Assembly: GCF_009811315.1 (NCBI RefSeq)
Contig: NZ_BLID01000002.1
Location: forward strand, 171,831 to 235,830
Direction: 5' to 3'
Source: Vibrio atypicus
GTDB lineage: Bacteria > Pseudomonadota > Gammaproteobacteria > Enterobacterales > Vibrionaceae
Length of the DNA: 64,000 nt
Positions 39,877-51,757 of this stretch are shown here, piece after piece. A model generated the notes under the pieces. That model did not search any database, was not told the DNA's origin, and worked only from the letters and a program-made list of their open reading frames with translations. The position numbers and the translations under genes were made by a program. The stretch's first letter is position 1; each line of letters begins with the position of its first letter.

Positions 39877-41727
39877 TTATTGCACCAAGCAGTTTAAACA
39901 GAATGCATATTGACCTTTGGGGTCATTAAAGCTCTGTAGCATATCCGCATCTGCTGCTACTTGGCTAACCACAGGTTGCAGTGCTGGTGGAATGTAGGTA
40001 GAGACATCGATGCCTACCGATACTTTCACTTGATTCATGATATCTTGAATAAACTGCTGAGCAGGGCTTAACGGCTCTTCGATCCAGTAGATGTTGTATG
40101 ACTCGACTTTAGCAAGCTCAGCTGCGAGCTTAACCGCATCATCGAAGTCACCGATGTTATCTACCAAGCCAAAGTTCAGTGCATCTTGTCCTGTCCAGAC
40201 GCGACCTTGAGCAATTTTATCTAGCTCCGGTTGAGGGATATCACGGTTACTGCTCACCAGGTTGGTAAATCGCTTGTAGCCATGCTCAATACCAAGTTGG
40301 AAAGCTTGCGCCGCACCTTCTGATAGCCCAGTTGTGATACCTACATCAGAGAAAGGTGAAGTACCAACACCGTCGGTGTAGACGCCTAGTTCGTTTAATC
40401 CTTTCTCAAAGGTGGTGATTACACTAAAGATACCAATAGAGCCTGTCAGAGTTGTTGGCTGAGCAACAATGCGATCTGCGCTCATTGAAATCCAGTAACC
40501 GCCAGAGGCAGCTAAGCTCGACATTGAGGCAACAACAGGTTTGCCCGCTTCTTTTAGCGCTTCGATCTCATTTCGAATCACTTCTGAAGCAAAAGCACTG
40601 CCTCCCGGGCTGTCAACACGAAGTACAACGGCTTTCACTTTGTCGTCGTTACGAGCTTGACGCAGCAGCGAGGCAACCGTATCGCCACCGACAGTGCCAC
40701 GAGGTTGTGAACCGTCCATAATTGCGCCACTCGCCACCACTACAGCGATATCATCTGAAGCGATATCGAAGCTAGGTGTCATGGTTGGTAGGTAATCGTA
40801 GTAGCTGATGTGGTTGTAGCTGTCTTCGCCATTGCTACCAAAGACTTCAATCATTTCTCTACGCACTTGCTGACGAGTCGCCAGTTCATCGACTAAACCA
40901 ACGTTTTTCGATAGTGCGGCTAAATCGCCATCATTTTGCTTCAATAGAGCCAAGAATTGATCCATGTTGAGGTTCAGTGACTCTGGCGTGATTTCACGAT
41001 TAGTAGCAATATCATCGACGAAAGCGCCCCAAAGCTGCCCTAACCAGCGCGATGCGGACTCTTTCGCTTCATCCGACATATCATTGCGAACAAAAGGCTC
41101 AATCGCTGATTTATAGGTGCCAACTCTAAATACGTGCGTATTCACGTTGAGTTTTTCTAGCAAGGTTTTGTAGTAGAGTGAGTAAGAGCTATAACCCTTC
41201 AGCATCACGGCACCGTCTGGCGCTAGATAGATTTTGTCTGCGTAACTCGCTAAGTAGTACTGGCTTTGGTTGTAGAAGTCACCTACAGCGTAAATGGGTT
41301 TGCCTGATGCTTTAAACTCGTTCAGTGCTTTGGCAATGTAGCGCAATTTAGTCAGATTGGTTTCCGGTAGGTCGCCTAACGCCAGCACTAGTCCGCTGAC
41401 CTTTTCATCATCTTTCGCGTATCGCAGGGTATCAACAATATCAAACAGCACATTTTCTTTCGGTAGATCTTTACCGATCAGAGAGCCGGTAACCGAATCC
41501 ATTGGGTTGACGTAATTTGGCTGCTCAACTATTGGGCCTGACAAGTTGAGAATCAAAGCTGATTCAGTGGGTACCGTTGGCGCTTCACTTTCCGCATGAA
41601 AGTAAACGAAGTAGATGATGGCTACGGTCGCTATAAAAAATAAATTAGTCAGAGCCAGTCGAGCAAAGGTGATGAGTTTCCAAATCCCTTTGAAGAACAG
41701 GCCGATGAACTTAAATAGTTTTTTCAT
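39877..41727 (-). CDS. sppA: Signal peptide peptidase SppA (protease IV), long form
   Basis: A 616-residue inner-membrane serine protease that degrades cleaved signal peptides. An N-terminal membrane anchor (about 22-45) is followed by tandem SppA domains. The catalytic lysine is near K206 (GTYKSAIEPF) and the nucleophile is S408 in AASGGYW, close to K209 and S409 of E. coli. GGDTVASLLRQARNDDKVKAVVLRVDSPGG is the conserved S49 core. The gene is transcribed away from fadH. Confidence 0.96.
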   Translation of the reverse strand: MKKLFKFIGLFFKGIWKLITFARLALTNLFFIATVAIIYFVYFHAESEAPTVPTESALILNLSGPIVEQPNYVNPMDSVTGSLIGKDLPKENVLFDIVDTLRYAKDDEKVSGLVLALGDLPETNLTKLRYIAKALNEFKASGKPIYAVGDFYNQSQYYLASYADKIYLAPDGAVMLKGYSSYSLYYKTLLEKLNVNTHVFRVGTYKSAIEPFVRNDMSDEAKESASRWLGQLWGAFVDDIATNREITPESLNLNMDQFLALLKQNDGDLAALSKNVGLVDELATRQQVRREMIEVFGSNGEDSYNHISYYDYLPTMTPSFDIASDDIAVVVASGAIMDGSQPRGTVGGDTVASLLRQARNDDKVKAVVLRVDSPGGSAFASEVIRNEIEALKEAGKPVVASMSSLAASGGYWISMSADRIVAQPTTLTGSIGIFSVITTFEKGLNELGVYTDGVGTSPFSDVGITTGLSEGAAQAFQLGIEHGYKRFTNLVSSNRDIPQPELDKIAQGRVWTGQDALNFGLVDNIGDFDDAVKLAAELAKVESYNIYWIEEPLSPAQQFIQDIMNQVKVSVGIDVSTYIPPALQPVVSQVAADADMLQSFNDPKGQYAFCLNCLVQ

Positions 41728-41894
41728 TTAAACTCCGCTGCGTGACCGCAGGTTAAGGCTTATCCGCTGTAAGACCTTATAAATCCAGAAAAGTTACATC
41801 CTACTGAAACTAGTATACGCAAACAACCGTAAGATTGATCGGTGTTACAAAAATGTAAACACTTGTTTGATTTATATTACAACTAAGATTATTG

Positions 41895-41905
41895 TGGTCA
41901 GACCA
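41895..41905. promoter_or_regulatory. FadR-type operator upstream of fadH
   Basis: TGGTCAGACCA is a perfect inverted repeat matching the core of the FadR operator (TGGTCNGACCA). It lies 19 bases before the fadH start, over the likely promoter or transcription start. FadR represses fatty-acid degradation genes and releases DNA when bound to long-chain acyl-CoA. Confidence 0.8.
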
Positions 41906-41911
41906 GAATAA

Positions 41912-43936
<2,025 letters not shown>

Positions 43937-43965
43937 TCGCTACTTTTATACTATCTAAAATGAAC

Positions 43966-43993
43966 AAAGCCTCTCGTGTGAGAGGCTTTTTTA
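43966..43993. terminator. Bidirectional terminator between fadH and purU
   Basis: AAAGCCTCTC (43966-43975) pairs with GAGAGGCTTT (43980-43989), with T tracts on the plus strand. The genes converge here. Confidence 0.88.
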
Positions 43994-44005
43994 TTTGATT
44001 CCAAA

Positions 44006-44839
44006 TTAAAGAATGACCGTCTTGTTACCGTAAACAAATACGTGGTCATTGAGCACTTTGTTTAATGCTTTGCTCAATACGTTCTTTTCAACATCGCGAC
44101 CAGCTTGAGCCATATCTTGAGCGCTGAAATTGTGATCAACAGGGATGACGTCTTGCTTAATGATTGGGCCTTCATCAAGATCGTTAGTCACAAAGTGGGC
44201 CGTAGCACCAATGATCTTCACACCACGCTCATAAGCTTGCTGGTATGGCTTCGCACCAATGAAAGCGGGTAGGAAGCTGTGGTGAATATTGATGATTTTA
44301 TGGTTGAATTTCTCAACAAAAGATGGCGTAAGTACGCGCATATATTTAGCGAGCACTAAGTAATCTGCTTGATATGGTTCAATCACTTCGAGCATCTTTT
44401 GCTCATGTTCTTCGCGATTAAGACCTTCATGAGAAACGTGATGATAAGGGATGTCAAACTTCTCTGTCAGGCTTTGCAGTGTATCGTAGTTACCGACAAC
44501 GGCGGCAATATCGACATCCAAGCTACCATCGTAGTTTTTCATCAGAATATCACCGATACAGTGCGCTTCTTTAGTCACAAGAATGACGACACGTTTTCGG
44601 TCTGAGCCAATCAGCTTGCGCTTGGTTCCTTCAGGCAGTGCTTGATCAAGGTCAGCTAAAAAAGTTTCATCGTTGAAGTAGCCTTCAAGCTCAGTACGCA
44701 TGAAGAAATGGCCGCTAGTGTTATCAACAAACTCATTATTGTGCACGATGTTTAATTGGTGCTTGTAACAGATGTTGGTGATTTTAGAAATCAGGCCTGG
44801 GGCGTCAGTGCAGTGCGTTAGCAGTGTTTTCTTTTCCAT
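44006..44839 (-). CDS. purU: Formyltetrahydrofolate deformylase
   Basis: A 277-residue enzyme that releases formate from 10-formyl-THF, balancing one-carbon units and feeding formate to PurT. An N-terminal ACT domain (about 1-85, EKKTLLTHCTDAPGLISKITNICYKHQLNI) is followed by the formyltransferase fold with HHSFLPAFIGAKPYQQAYERGVKIIGATAHFVTNDLDEGPII, including the catalytic Asn-His-Asp region. I chose ATG 44839, which gives the usual length; the frame continues to 44917 but that part is not PurU-like. Confidence 0.95.
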   Translation of the reverse strand: MEKKTLLTHCTDAPGLISKITNICYKHQLNIVHNNEFVDNTSGHFFMRTELEGYFNDETFLADLDQALPEGTKRKLIGSDRKRVVILVTKEAHCIGDILMKNYDGSLDVDIAAVVGNYDTLQSLTEKFDIPYHHVSHEGLNREEHEQKMLEVIEPYQADYLVLAKYMRVLTPSFVEKFNHKIINIHHSFLPAFIGAKPYQQAYERGVKIIGATAHFVTNDLDEGPIIKQDVIPVDHNFSAQDMAQAGRDVEKNVLSKALNKVLNDHVFVYGNKTVIL

Positions 44840-45083
44840 TTGGTTGGTACTTCCGTGAATTATTTTTTTTGTATTCTGAAATTTATACAGGGCTTCGAAC
44901 GGTGAAGTAACCCGCAATATAAAAGCTACAATTAAACTAATATCAAGTTGGTTTCAACTAATAATCTGAGTAAATCGTTTGGCTTATGCTTTGTTAGACA
45001 ATTGGGCCTAATCAGGTCGCCAGACTATTTAAGTATTAGTTGGATATTCTCTTCCTCGTTATGAGTGTCTTAAGGTGGTATTT

Positions 45084-45284
45084 ATGGATAAAGAGCTTCT
45101 CGCCCGTAAGTTGTATTCCGAAAGAGTGAGCGCCCTAATGGGTGATCAAGATATTGATGAAGAAATGTTAGAGCAGATGTGGGAGAACAAAGCGTCGCCT
45201 AGTGAAGCGGCGAAAGCGATGGCTGATGCTCAGAACGAATTTTCTGGCCCGGCTTGGTTATCTCGTTACTTAAACCGTCGTTAG
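45084..45284 (+). CDS. Small conserved-looking protein of unknown function
   Basis: A 66-residue protein (MDKELLARKLYSERVSALMG..). It is charged and helical, with no signal peptide or membrane segment. TAAGGTGG lies nine bases before ATG 45084, and a hairpin follows the stop (GCGCGAATCT at 45314-45323 with AGATTCGCGC at 45328-45337), so it looks like a complete small gene. It stands alone between purU and yoaA. I do not recognise a family. Confidence 0.6.
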   Translation: MDKELLARKLYSERVSALMGDQDIDEEMLEQMWENKASPSEAAKAMADAQNEFSGPAWLSRYLNRR

Positions 45285-45313
45285 CAATAAAACTGACCAC
45301 TTATCATCTACCT

Positions 45314-45337
45314 GCGCGAATCTAATCAGATTCGCGC
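45314..45337 (+). terminator. Hairpin after the 66-residue gene
   Basis: GCGCGAATCT (45314-45323) pairs with AGATTCGCGC (45328-45337) around a four-base loop. The T tract is poor. Confidence 0.55.
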
Positions 45338-45395
45338 CTTGCTTTGAAAACTGCCATAATCCTTGCCGAATTTTTGATTTCTTGTAGACCGACTA

Positions 45396-47300
45396 ATGAT
45401 CGCAAAAACCTTTTCCTCTGATGGTGCTTTAGGCAAAGCTATTCCCGGCTTTCAACCTCGCCAAGCTCAACTTGATATGGCGGAAGCTGTATTAGACACC
45501 ATAAAGTCTGAAGGACAATTGGTGGTCGAAGCGGGAACCGGAACGGGTAAAACTTTTGCTTATCTTGTACCCGCACTGATGAGCGGTAAGAAAGTGATCA
45601 TTAGTACTGGGTCAAAAAATCTACAAGAACAGCTTTTCCATCGAGATTTACCACTGATGGTTGATGCACTTGGCTTCTTTGGTCAAGTCGCATTGCTGAA
45701 AGGCCGAGCTAACTATTTATGTTTAGATCGCTTAAGCCGCCAAATGGTCGAAAGCCATACTAATACCGCCGATCCAACATTATTGAGTCAACTGGTAAAA
45801 GTGCGTTCGTGGGTGAGTGAGACCAAAACCGGTGATTTAGGCGATTGCGATGCCATTGCTGAAGATAGCCCTGTCATCCCTAATATCACTTCAACTAATG
45901 ACAACTGCTTAGGGAAAGAATGCCCAAGTTATCAAGATTGCTTCGTGTTGAAGGCGCGTAAAAAAGCGATGGATGCAGATGTGGTTGTGGTTAACCACCA
46001 CCTGTTTTTAGCGGATCTCGCCATTAAAGAAACTGGTTTTGGTGAATTGATCCCTGAAGCTGATGTTTTTATTTTTGATGAAGCGCACCAGCTACCCGAT
46101 ATCGCAAGTCAATACTTTGGCCAATCTCTCTCTAGCCGTCAGATACAGGAGTTGTGTAAAGACATCGAAATCGGTTATCGAACGGAAGCAAAAGACATGC
46201 GCCAGTTGCAGAAAGCGGGAGAAAAACTGCTCCAAACTGCGATGGATTTACGTATCGTGCTCGGTGAACCTGGGTTTCGCGGTAATTGGCGAGAAGCCAT
46301 CAAATCGCCGTCTATCGCACGTGAAATGGAGCGCTTGAATGAGGCGTTGAGTTTTGTGCTGGAGGTGCTGAAGCTTGCATTAGGCCGAAGCCAGTTGCTT
46401 GATGCTGCATTTGAGCGTGCCAATACCATACAAGCTCGGTTGGCTCGTGTATGTGAAGTGTCGATAACTGGATATTCGTATTGGTATGACACCACACCAC
46501 GTCACTTTAGTTTGCACATTACACCTCTTTCGGTTGCTGATAAATTCCACGAACAGATTGAGTTAAAGCAAGGTACTTGGGTATTTACCTCAGCAACTTT
46601 GGCGGTGAATGATGATTTTGGTCACTTTACCTCTCGACTAGGGTTAAAACCGAATAAACAGTTTTCGTTGCCTAGCCCATTTGACTATCAAAACCAAGCT
46701 AGGCTCTGTGTGCCTCGATACTTGCCGGAGCCCAATAGCCCAGGTTTGGCAGAAAAACTGGTGCGTATGCTCGGGCCAATAATTGAGCAAAACCAAGGGC
46801 GATGCTTCTTCCTTTGTACTTCCCACAGCATGATGAAAACACTCGCAGAGCGCTTTAGAGAGACGCTCACAGTGCCGGTATTAATGCAAGGTGAGACCAG
46901 TAAACAAAAAACGTTGGCAGAGTTTATGGAACTCGGCAATGCTCTACTCGTTGCGACGGGCGCATTCTGGGAAGGGATAGATGTTAGAGGTGATGCACTG
47001 AGCTGTGTTATCATTGATAAATTACCGTTTACCGCCCCTGATGACCCGCTAATCAAAGCGCGCATCGAGGATTGTCAACTGAAAGGTGGCGACCCTTTTG
47101 CACAGGTGCAAATTCCTGAGGCAGTGATTACCTTGAAACAAGGTGTCGGGCGATTGATTCGAGATAAGAAAGATAAAGGCGCGCTGATTATTTGTGATAA
47201 CCGCTTGGTGACTCGTGAATATGGCGGTGTGTTTTTAGCCAGTTTACCACCGATTCCGCGCACACGGGATTTGAAGGTGATTCAGGACTTTCTTGAATAG
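45396..47300 (+). CDS. yoaA: YoaA, XPD-family iron-sulfur DNA helicase
   Basis: A 634-residue superfamily 2 helicase related to DinG and XPD. Walker A is [12 protein letters not shown] and motif II is DEAH ([10 protein letters not shown]). Cysteines that could hold a 4Fe-4S cluster are in [43 protein letters not shown] is motif VI. In E. coli YoaA works with HolC of DNA polymerase III to repair stalled replication. It is followed by tsaB, as in enterics. Confidence 0.94.
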   Translation: MIAKTFSSDGALGKAIPGFQPRQAQLDMAEAVLDTIKSEGQLVVEAGTGTGKTFAYLVPALMSGKKVIISTGSKNLQEQLFHRDLPLMVDALGFFGQVALLKGRANYLCLDRLSRQMVESHTNTADPTLLSQLVKVRSWVSETKTGDLGDCDAIAEDSPVIPNITSTNDNCLGKECPSYQDCFVLKARKKAMDADVVVVNHHLFLADLAIKETGFGELIPEADVFIFDEAHQLPDIASQYFGQSLSSRQIQELCKDIEIGYRTEAKDMRQLQKAGEKLLQTAMDLRIVLGEPGFRGNWREAIKSPSIAREMERLNEALSFVLEVLKLALGRSQLLDAAFERANTIQARLARVCEVSITGYSYWYDTTPRHFSLHITPLSVADKFHEQIELKQGTWVFTSATLAVNDDFGHFTSRLGLKPNKQFSLPSPFDYQNQARLCVPRYLPEPNSPGLAEKLVRMLGPIIEQNQGRCFFLCTSHSMMKTLAERFRETLTVPVLMQGETSKQKTLAEFMELGNALLVATGAFWEGIDVRGDALSCVIIDKLPFTAPDDPLIKARIEDCQLKGGDPFAQVQIPEAVITLKQGVGRLIRDKKDKGALIICDNRLVTREYGGVFLASLPPIPRTRDLKVIQDFLE

Positions 47301-47335
47301 ATTTTAGAAATAACAACGAACAATTAGAGATTTCA

Positions 47336-48037
47336 ATGAGCGCAAAAATTCTTGCCCTAGATACAGCGACAGAAAATTGCTCTGTCGCGCTTTTGGTTGA
47401 TGACAAAGTGTATGTCCGCAGCGAGGTCGCGCCTCGCGATCATACAAAAAAAATCCTCCCAATGGTGGATGAAGTCTTAAAAGAAGCAGGATTAACACTA
47501 GCTGACCTTGATGCGCTTGCGTTTGGCCGTGGTCCGGGCAGTTTTACTGGTGTGCGAATTGGCATTGGTATTGCACAAGGTTTAGCTTTCGGTGCTGATT
47601 TGCCTATGGTTGGCGTATCAACACTCGAAGCAATGGCGCAAGGTAGTTACCGTAAACACGGTGCAACCCACGTCGCCAGTGCGATTGACGCTCGAATGAG
47701 CGAAGTTTATTGGGGTCGTTATGCTCGTCAAGAAGATGGCACATGGGCTCAGTTTGATGCGGAATGCGTTATTCCACCAGCAAAACTTGCTGAGGAATGT
47801 CAGGCGGATGAGCATGTTTGGCATACCGCAGGTACGGGCTGGGATGCTTACCAACAAGAGCTGGCTGATCTGAAACTTCAGCGCAGCGCAGGGGAGGTTT
47901 TATTCCCTGACGCGGAAGACATTGTTTACCTAGCTCAATTTGAGTTGGCGAAAGGTCATACCGTTGATGCAGAAGAGGCCAGCCCAACGTATCTACGTGA
48001 TACGGTGGCGTGGAAAAAGCTGCCAGGTCGTGAGTAA
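47336..48037 (+). CDS. tsaB: TsaB, tRNA threonylcarbamoyladenosine synthesis subunit
   Basis: A 233-residue protein of the ASKHA fold. TsaB binds TsaD and TsaE and is needed for t6A37 formation in tRNAs that read ANN codons. [16 protein letters not shown] is the N-terminal phosphate-1 strand and [25 protein letters not shown] is the diagnostic TsaB signature. The dimer interface region is intact. It starts 35 bases after yoaA, with a likely shared transcript. Confidence 0.96.
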   Translation: MSAKILALDTATENCSVALLVDDKVYVRSEVAPRDHTKKILPMVDEVLKEAGLTLADLDALAFGRGPGSFTGVRIGIGIAQGLAFGADLPMVGVSTLEAMAQGSYRKHGATHVASAIDARMSEVYWGRYARQEDGTWAQFDAECVIPPAKLAEECQADEHVWHTAGTGWDAYQQELADLKLQRSAGEVLFPDAEDIVYLAQFELAKGHTVDAEEASPTYLRDTVAWKKLPGRE

Positions 48038-48062
48038 CTCGAACAACAGTTAAACGGATAGT

Positions 48063-48365
48063 ATGGTATCGATTAACGGATTACCTCCTTCGGTCCCCGG
48101 CCCAAATAGAGCCAACAAGACCAATAAGAAGAATGAGGTTAAAAAATCACAGCAACAGAACCCAGTTGGTCAACCAACTAAGGTGGCGAATGCTGTGGCT
48201 CATACTATCCGCCATGTCAGTGAGTCTGAAGTTCATAAGGCTCAAATTCAGTACGATCTTCCTGAAGGTCGCAGCCGTAAAGCGATGGAAGAGTACATGA
48301 ATGTCATGCACCAAGCGAAGCGTGATGAACTATCACAGATGCTTGGTGTCGATATTTATATCTAA
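48063..48365 (+). CDS. Small hydrophilic protein of unknown function
   Basis: A 100-residue protein with an Asn/Lys/Gln-rich, probably disordered N-terminal half (NRANKTNKKNEVKKSQQQN) and a helical C-terminal half ending LSQMLGVDIYI. No signal peptide, membrane segment or enzyme motif. It sits in the tsaB-slp interval, 25 bases after tsaB and 15 bases before slp, and so probably belongs to that operon. I do not recognise it; E. coli has no counterpart between tsaB and slp (yeaY). Confidence 0.6.
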   Translation: MVSINGLPPSVPGPNRANKTNKKNEVKKSQQQNPVGQPTKVANAVAHTIRHVSESEVHKAQIQYDLPEGRSRKAMEEYMNVMHQAKRDELSQMLGVDIYI

Positions 48366-48380
48366 ATCTATCGCTAGAAG

Positions 48381-48947
48381 ATGGTGACAACCATGAACTC
48401 AGCCCGCCTAACAAAGCTTGTAATTTTTGCCTCTGCTTTACTGTTGAGTGCTTGCAGTACCTTGCCTGAGAATTTGAAATCAGAAAATCCTCAACTTGTT
48501 ACTGACTATACGCTGTGGCAAGCAGAGCAAGAAAGCCAGCCTCAGGTTCGTTTAGGTGGGGTAATTGCTAAAGTCACCAACCTAGAGCAAACCACACGAG
48601 TTGAAGTGGTGAACTTACCCATCAGCTCAAGTGGTAAGCCAGACATCAATCAAGAGCCTCAAGGACGATTCGTTGGCTACGTTGAAGGTTTTGCTGACCC
48701 GGTAACTTTATCTGAAGGTCGCCTAATTACGCTATTAGGCCAGACGAGCAGCAACGAACAAGGCAAGGTTGGTGAATACGAATATCTATTTCCAGTCATG
48801 CAAGTAGAGGGCTTTCATCTATGGCGCATTGAAGAAAAAGTGATCGTCCAAGATGTTGATAGTTACCTCTACCCGTGTCGCAGCCTCTATTGCCGTGATA
48901 TTCGCCATGGCACTCGGAAAGGTAAAGTAATTCAGGAAGTGAAATGA
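48381..48947 (+). CDS. slp: Slp-family outer-membrane lipoprotein
   Basis: A 188-residue lipoprotein of the Slp/YeaY family. The lipobox is LLSAC with the cysteine near residue 25, and serine at +2 favours the outer membrane. VRLGGVIAKVTNLEQTTRVEVVNLPISSSGKP is the Slp signature, followed by GRFVGYVEGFADPVTLSEGRLITLLG. In E. coli, slp is induced in stationary phase; its function is not settled. ATG 48381 or 48393 could start it. It overlaps the hydrolase gene by four bases. Confidence 0.9.
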   Translation: MVTTMNSARLTKLVIFASALLLSACSTLPENLKSENPQLVTDYTLWQAEQESQPQVRLGGVIAKVTNLEQTTRVEVVNLPISSSGKPDINQEPQGRFVGYVEGFADPVTLSEGRLITLLGQTSSNEQGKVGEYEYLFPVMQVEGFHLWRIEEKVIVQDVDSYLYPCRSLYCRDIRHGTRKGKVIQEVK

Positions 48948-49801
48948 CGGCTCGAAGCCAGCGCTATGCTATCCACAATGGTGAACTAGCAAGCCTAGAA
49001 TATGGAAACAGCGAAACGGCCGATATCTCGGTCGTTTTTTTGCACGGTTGGTTAGATAATGCTGCGAGCTTTGAGTCTGTCATGACAGAGCTTCATCGCT
49101 TAAATCCCAGTTGGCATTTGTGCGCAATCGATTTACCCGGTCATGGTCTCTCAAGCCATAAAGGCGCGGGTAATTTCTCCCCTTTTCATGACTATATTGA
49201 CGATGTTTATCAGCTTTTGGTTAAGTTATCGCCAAACAGATTAGTCCTAGTAGGGCATTCGCTTGGTGCTTTGATTGCAAGTTGTTATAGTGCCGCCTTT
49301 CCTGAACAAGTCAGTGGGTTAGTTCAGATAGAAGGGTACGGACCTTTGGCAGAAAGAGAGAGCGACACTGTGTCTCGGTTAAGAGAGGGAGTGCTCAGTC
49401 GTCAAAGGATTCGTAGAAAACCGACAAGAGCATTAACGTCGGTGCAGGACGCGATAGAGAGACGCGCAAAGGTCAACGAGATTGAATCTGATTTAATCGC
49501 GCCAGTGGTGAAACGGGGTTTAGTCCAACGTGATGGTCAGTGGCATTGGCGTCATGATGTTCAGCTGCAAAGCCAATCTCTCTATCGAATGTCGTTGGAA
49601 CATGCGCACTTCATTCGTCAGCAAATCACTTGCCCTCAACTAGTGGTGCTTGGCGATCAAGGTTTTTCACATCTGCATAGCTTTCAACAAGATGCTACCG
49701 AAAAGACTCAATTTAAAGTCATTGAAGGTGGGCATCACTGTCATCTGCAAGCTCCTTTTAGAGTATCTAACCTAATTTTTGGCTTAGTTAACAAAATTTA
49801 A
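48944..49801 (+). CDS. Alpha/beta hydrolase of unknown substrate
   Basis: A 285-residue hydrolase. VVFLHGWLDNAASFESV is the oxyanion-hole strand, DLPGHGLSSH follows, VLVGHSLGALIA holds the nucleophilic serine (GHSLG), and EGGHHCHLQAPFRV supplies the catalytic histidine. The acid is probably the aspartate in VLGDQGF. No signal peptide. Its ATG overlaps the slp stop (ATGA), so translation is coupled. Serine-type hydrolases of this form include lipases, thioesterases and haloalkane-type enzymes; no specific activity can be named. Confidence 0.85.
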   Translation: MTARSQRYAIHNGELASLEYGNSETADISVVFLHGWLDNAASFESVMTELHRLNPSWHLCAIDLPGHGLSSHKGAGNFSPFHDYIDDVYQLLVKLSPNRLVLVGHSLGALIASCYSAAFPEQVSGLVQIEGYGPLAERESDTVSRLREGVLSRQRIRRKPTRALTSVQDAIERRAKVNEIESDLIAPVVKRGLVQRDGQWHWRHDVQLQSQSLYRMSLEHAHFIRQQITCPQLVVLGDQGFSHLHSFQQDATEKTQFKVIEGGHHCHLQAPFRVSNLIFGLVNKI

Positions 49802-49911
49802 ACAAGTGTTTGAGTGTTTCGTGCTCAAGCGCCTTGCCTGTGCTGTAATAGCAGATGATAAAAACAACAGCGTTTCATCGGCTTCAGCCAGCTTATTCGA
49901 GGAGTATTACC

Positions 49912-51606
49912 GTGGACAAACCTTGGTTATCACGTTATCCAAGCGATGTGCCAGAGCACATTAATCCAGATCAGTATCCATCTCTAGTTGAGATGTTTGA
50001 AAAGTCAGTACAGCAATATGCTGACCAACCTGCGTTTACTAACATGGGCTCGGTAATGACTTTCCGTAAACTGGAAGAGCGCAGCCGCGCGTTTGCCGCG
50101 TACTTGCAAAACGATCTGAAACTGAAAAAAGGCGATCGTGTTGCGCTAATGATGCCTAATTTACTGCAATACCCAGTAGCACTATTCGGTGTGTTAAGAG
50201 CGGGTCTTATTGCGGTAAACGTGAACCCTCTGTATACGCCGCGCGAGTTAGAACATCAGCTTAATGACTCGGGCGCAACCGCGATCGTTATCGTGTCTAA
50301 CTTTGCTAATACACTAGAGCAAATCGTTGATAATACTCAAGTTAAACACGTTGTACTAACAAGTCTTGGTCAGATGCTACCTCGCGCGAAAGGCACTATT
50401 GTCGACTTCGTGGTTAAGTATGTTAAAGGCATGGTACCTAAGTACGATCTGCCTGGCGCAATCTCTATGCGTCAAGCACTGCATAAAGGTCGTCGTCTAC
50501 AATATGTTAAGCCATTTATGTCTGGTGATGACATCGCTTTCCTTCAGTACACAGGCGGGACAACCGGTGTGGCGAAAGGGGCAATCCTGACGCACCGCAA
50601 TATGATCGCCAACGTGATGCAAGCAAAAGGGGCGTATGGCCCAGTCTTGTCTGAAGGGCGCGAGCTAGTCGTTACAGCTCTGCCGCTTTACCATGTATTC
50701 GCATTGACAGTGAACTGCTTGCTGTTTATCGAAATGGGTGGACAAAACTTACTGATCACCAACCCGCGTGATATCCCTGGTTTCGTTAAAGAGCTGCAGA
50801 AATACCCATTCACCGCAATTACTGGTGTAAATACGTTGTTTAATGCACTGGTCAACAACGAAGACTTCCATGAGCTTGATTTCAGCAAATTGAAGTTATC
50901 TGTAGGCGGTGGTATGGCCGTTCAGCGCGCTGTGGCCGATCAGTGGAAGAAAACCACAGGAACGCATCTTCTAGAAGGTTACGGCCTTACAGAGTGTTCG
51001 CCGCTAGTAACGGGGAACCCATACGACTTAACTGATTACACTGGTGCTATCGGTCTACCTGTTCCTTCAACAGAAGTTCGTATTGTGGATGATGAAGGCA
51101 ACCCGGTGCCAAATACAGAAGTGGGTGAGCTTCAAGTTCGTGGCCCTCAGGTGATGCAAGGTTACTGGCAGCGTCCTGAAGCGACTAAAGAAGTGATCAA
51201 TGAAGACGGCTGGCTTTCAACAGGCGATATCGTGAAGTTTGATGACGAAGGCCTCATTCATATTGTTGATCGTAAGAAAGATATGATATTGGTGTCGGGC
51301 TTTAACGTTTATCCGAATGAGATTGAAGACGTTGTTGCGCTACACGGTAAAGTGCTTGAAGTGGCAGCCATCGGCCAACCTCATGAAGTGTCTGGTGAGC
51401 TAGTTAAGATTTACGTAGTGAAGCGCGACCCTAGCTTGACGAAAGAAGAGCTTATAGCTCACTGTCGTCAACACCTAACAGGCTATAAAGTACCTAAGTT
51501 GGTTGAGTTTAAAGAAGACCTACCTAAAACTAACGTAGGTAAGATCCTGCGTCGTGTTCTTCGTGAAGAAAACGATGCAAACCTAGCCAAAGCTGAGCAA
51601 AGCTAA
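49912..51606 (+). CDS. fadD: Long-chain fatty acid-CoA ligase FadD
   Basis: A 564-residue AMP-forming acyl-CoA synthetase that activates long-chain fatty acids as they cross the inner membrane. [12 protein letters not shown] is the P-loop, [11 protein letters not shown] and [33 protein letters not shown] are further adenylation motifs. I chose GTG 49912 ([18 protein letters not shown]), seven bases after GAGGAG and aligned to E. coli FadD; an upstream ATG at 49855 is less likely. fadD-rnd is the conserved order. No FadR-type operator was seen upstream. Confidence 0.96.
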   Translation: MDKPWLSRYPSDVPEHINPDQYPSLVEMFEKSVQQYADQPAFTNMGSVMTFRKLEERSRAFAAYLQNDLKLKKGDRVALMMPNLLQYPVALFGVLRAGLIAVNVNPLYTPRELEHQLNDSGATAIVIVSNFANTLEQIVDNTQVKHVVLTSLGQMLPRAKGTIVDFVVKYVKGMVPKYDLPGAISMRQALHKGRRLQYVKPFMSGDDIAFLQYTGGTTGVAKGAILTHRNMIANVMQAKGAYGPVLSEGRELVVTALPLYHVFALTVNCLLFIEMGGQNLLITNPRDIPGFVKELQKYPFTAITGVNTLFNALVNNEDFHELDFSKLKLSVGGGMAVQRAVADQWKKTTGTHLLEGYGLTECSPLVTGNPYDLTDYTGAIGLPVPSTEVRIVDDEGNPVPNTEVGELQVRGPQVMQGYWQRPEATKEVINEDGWLSTGDIVKFDDEGLIHIVDRKKDMILVSGFNVYPNEIEDVVALHGKVLEVAAIGQPHEVSGELVKIYVVKRDPSLTKEELIAHCRQHLTGYKVPKLVEFKEDLPKTNVGKILRRVLREENDANLAKAEQS

Positions 51607-51634
51607 TAGAGCAGAGCTAAGTGATTGATGATAG

Positions 51635-51665
51635 AATGCCGACATTAACCTGTCGGCATTTTTTA
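51635..51665 (+). terminator. Rho-independent terminator after fadD
   Basis: AATGCCGAC (51635-51643) pairs with GTCGGCATT (51652-51660), followed by a T run. Confidence 0.9.
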
Positions 51666-51678
51666 TATCCGATATTTG

Positions 51679-51743
51679 ATACCAATCTAAATGAGTATTT
51701 AGCCATCGTGGTACGAGTGAAAACTACTTATCTAGATTGGTAT
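51679..51743. repeat. Inverted-repeat-bounded element (ATACCAAT ends), copy 2
   Basis: ATACCAATCTA (51679-51689) is the exact complement of TAGATTGGTAT (51733-51743), giving a 65-base unit. The ends share ATACCAAT with the unit at 9762-9869, but the interiors look different. It occupies the whole fadD-rnd spacer after the terminator and so contains or abuts the rnd promoter. Confidence 0.6.
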
Positions 51744-51757
51744 AAACCTACAGCGAG

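Noticed and set aside
49855-49911. Longer FadD starting at ATG 49855
   Set aside because: The extra 19 residues do not match FadD, and GTG 49912 has GAGGAG at the right distance and aligns with known FadD starts.
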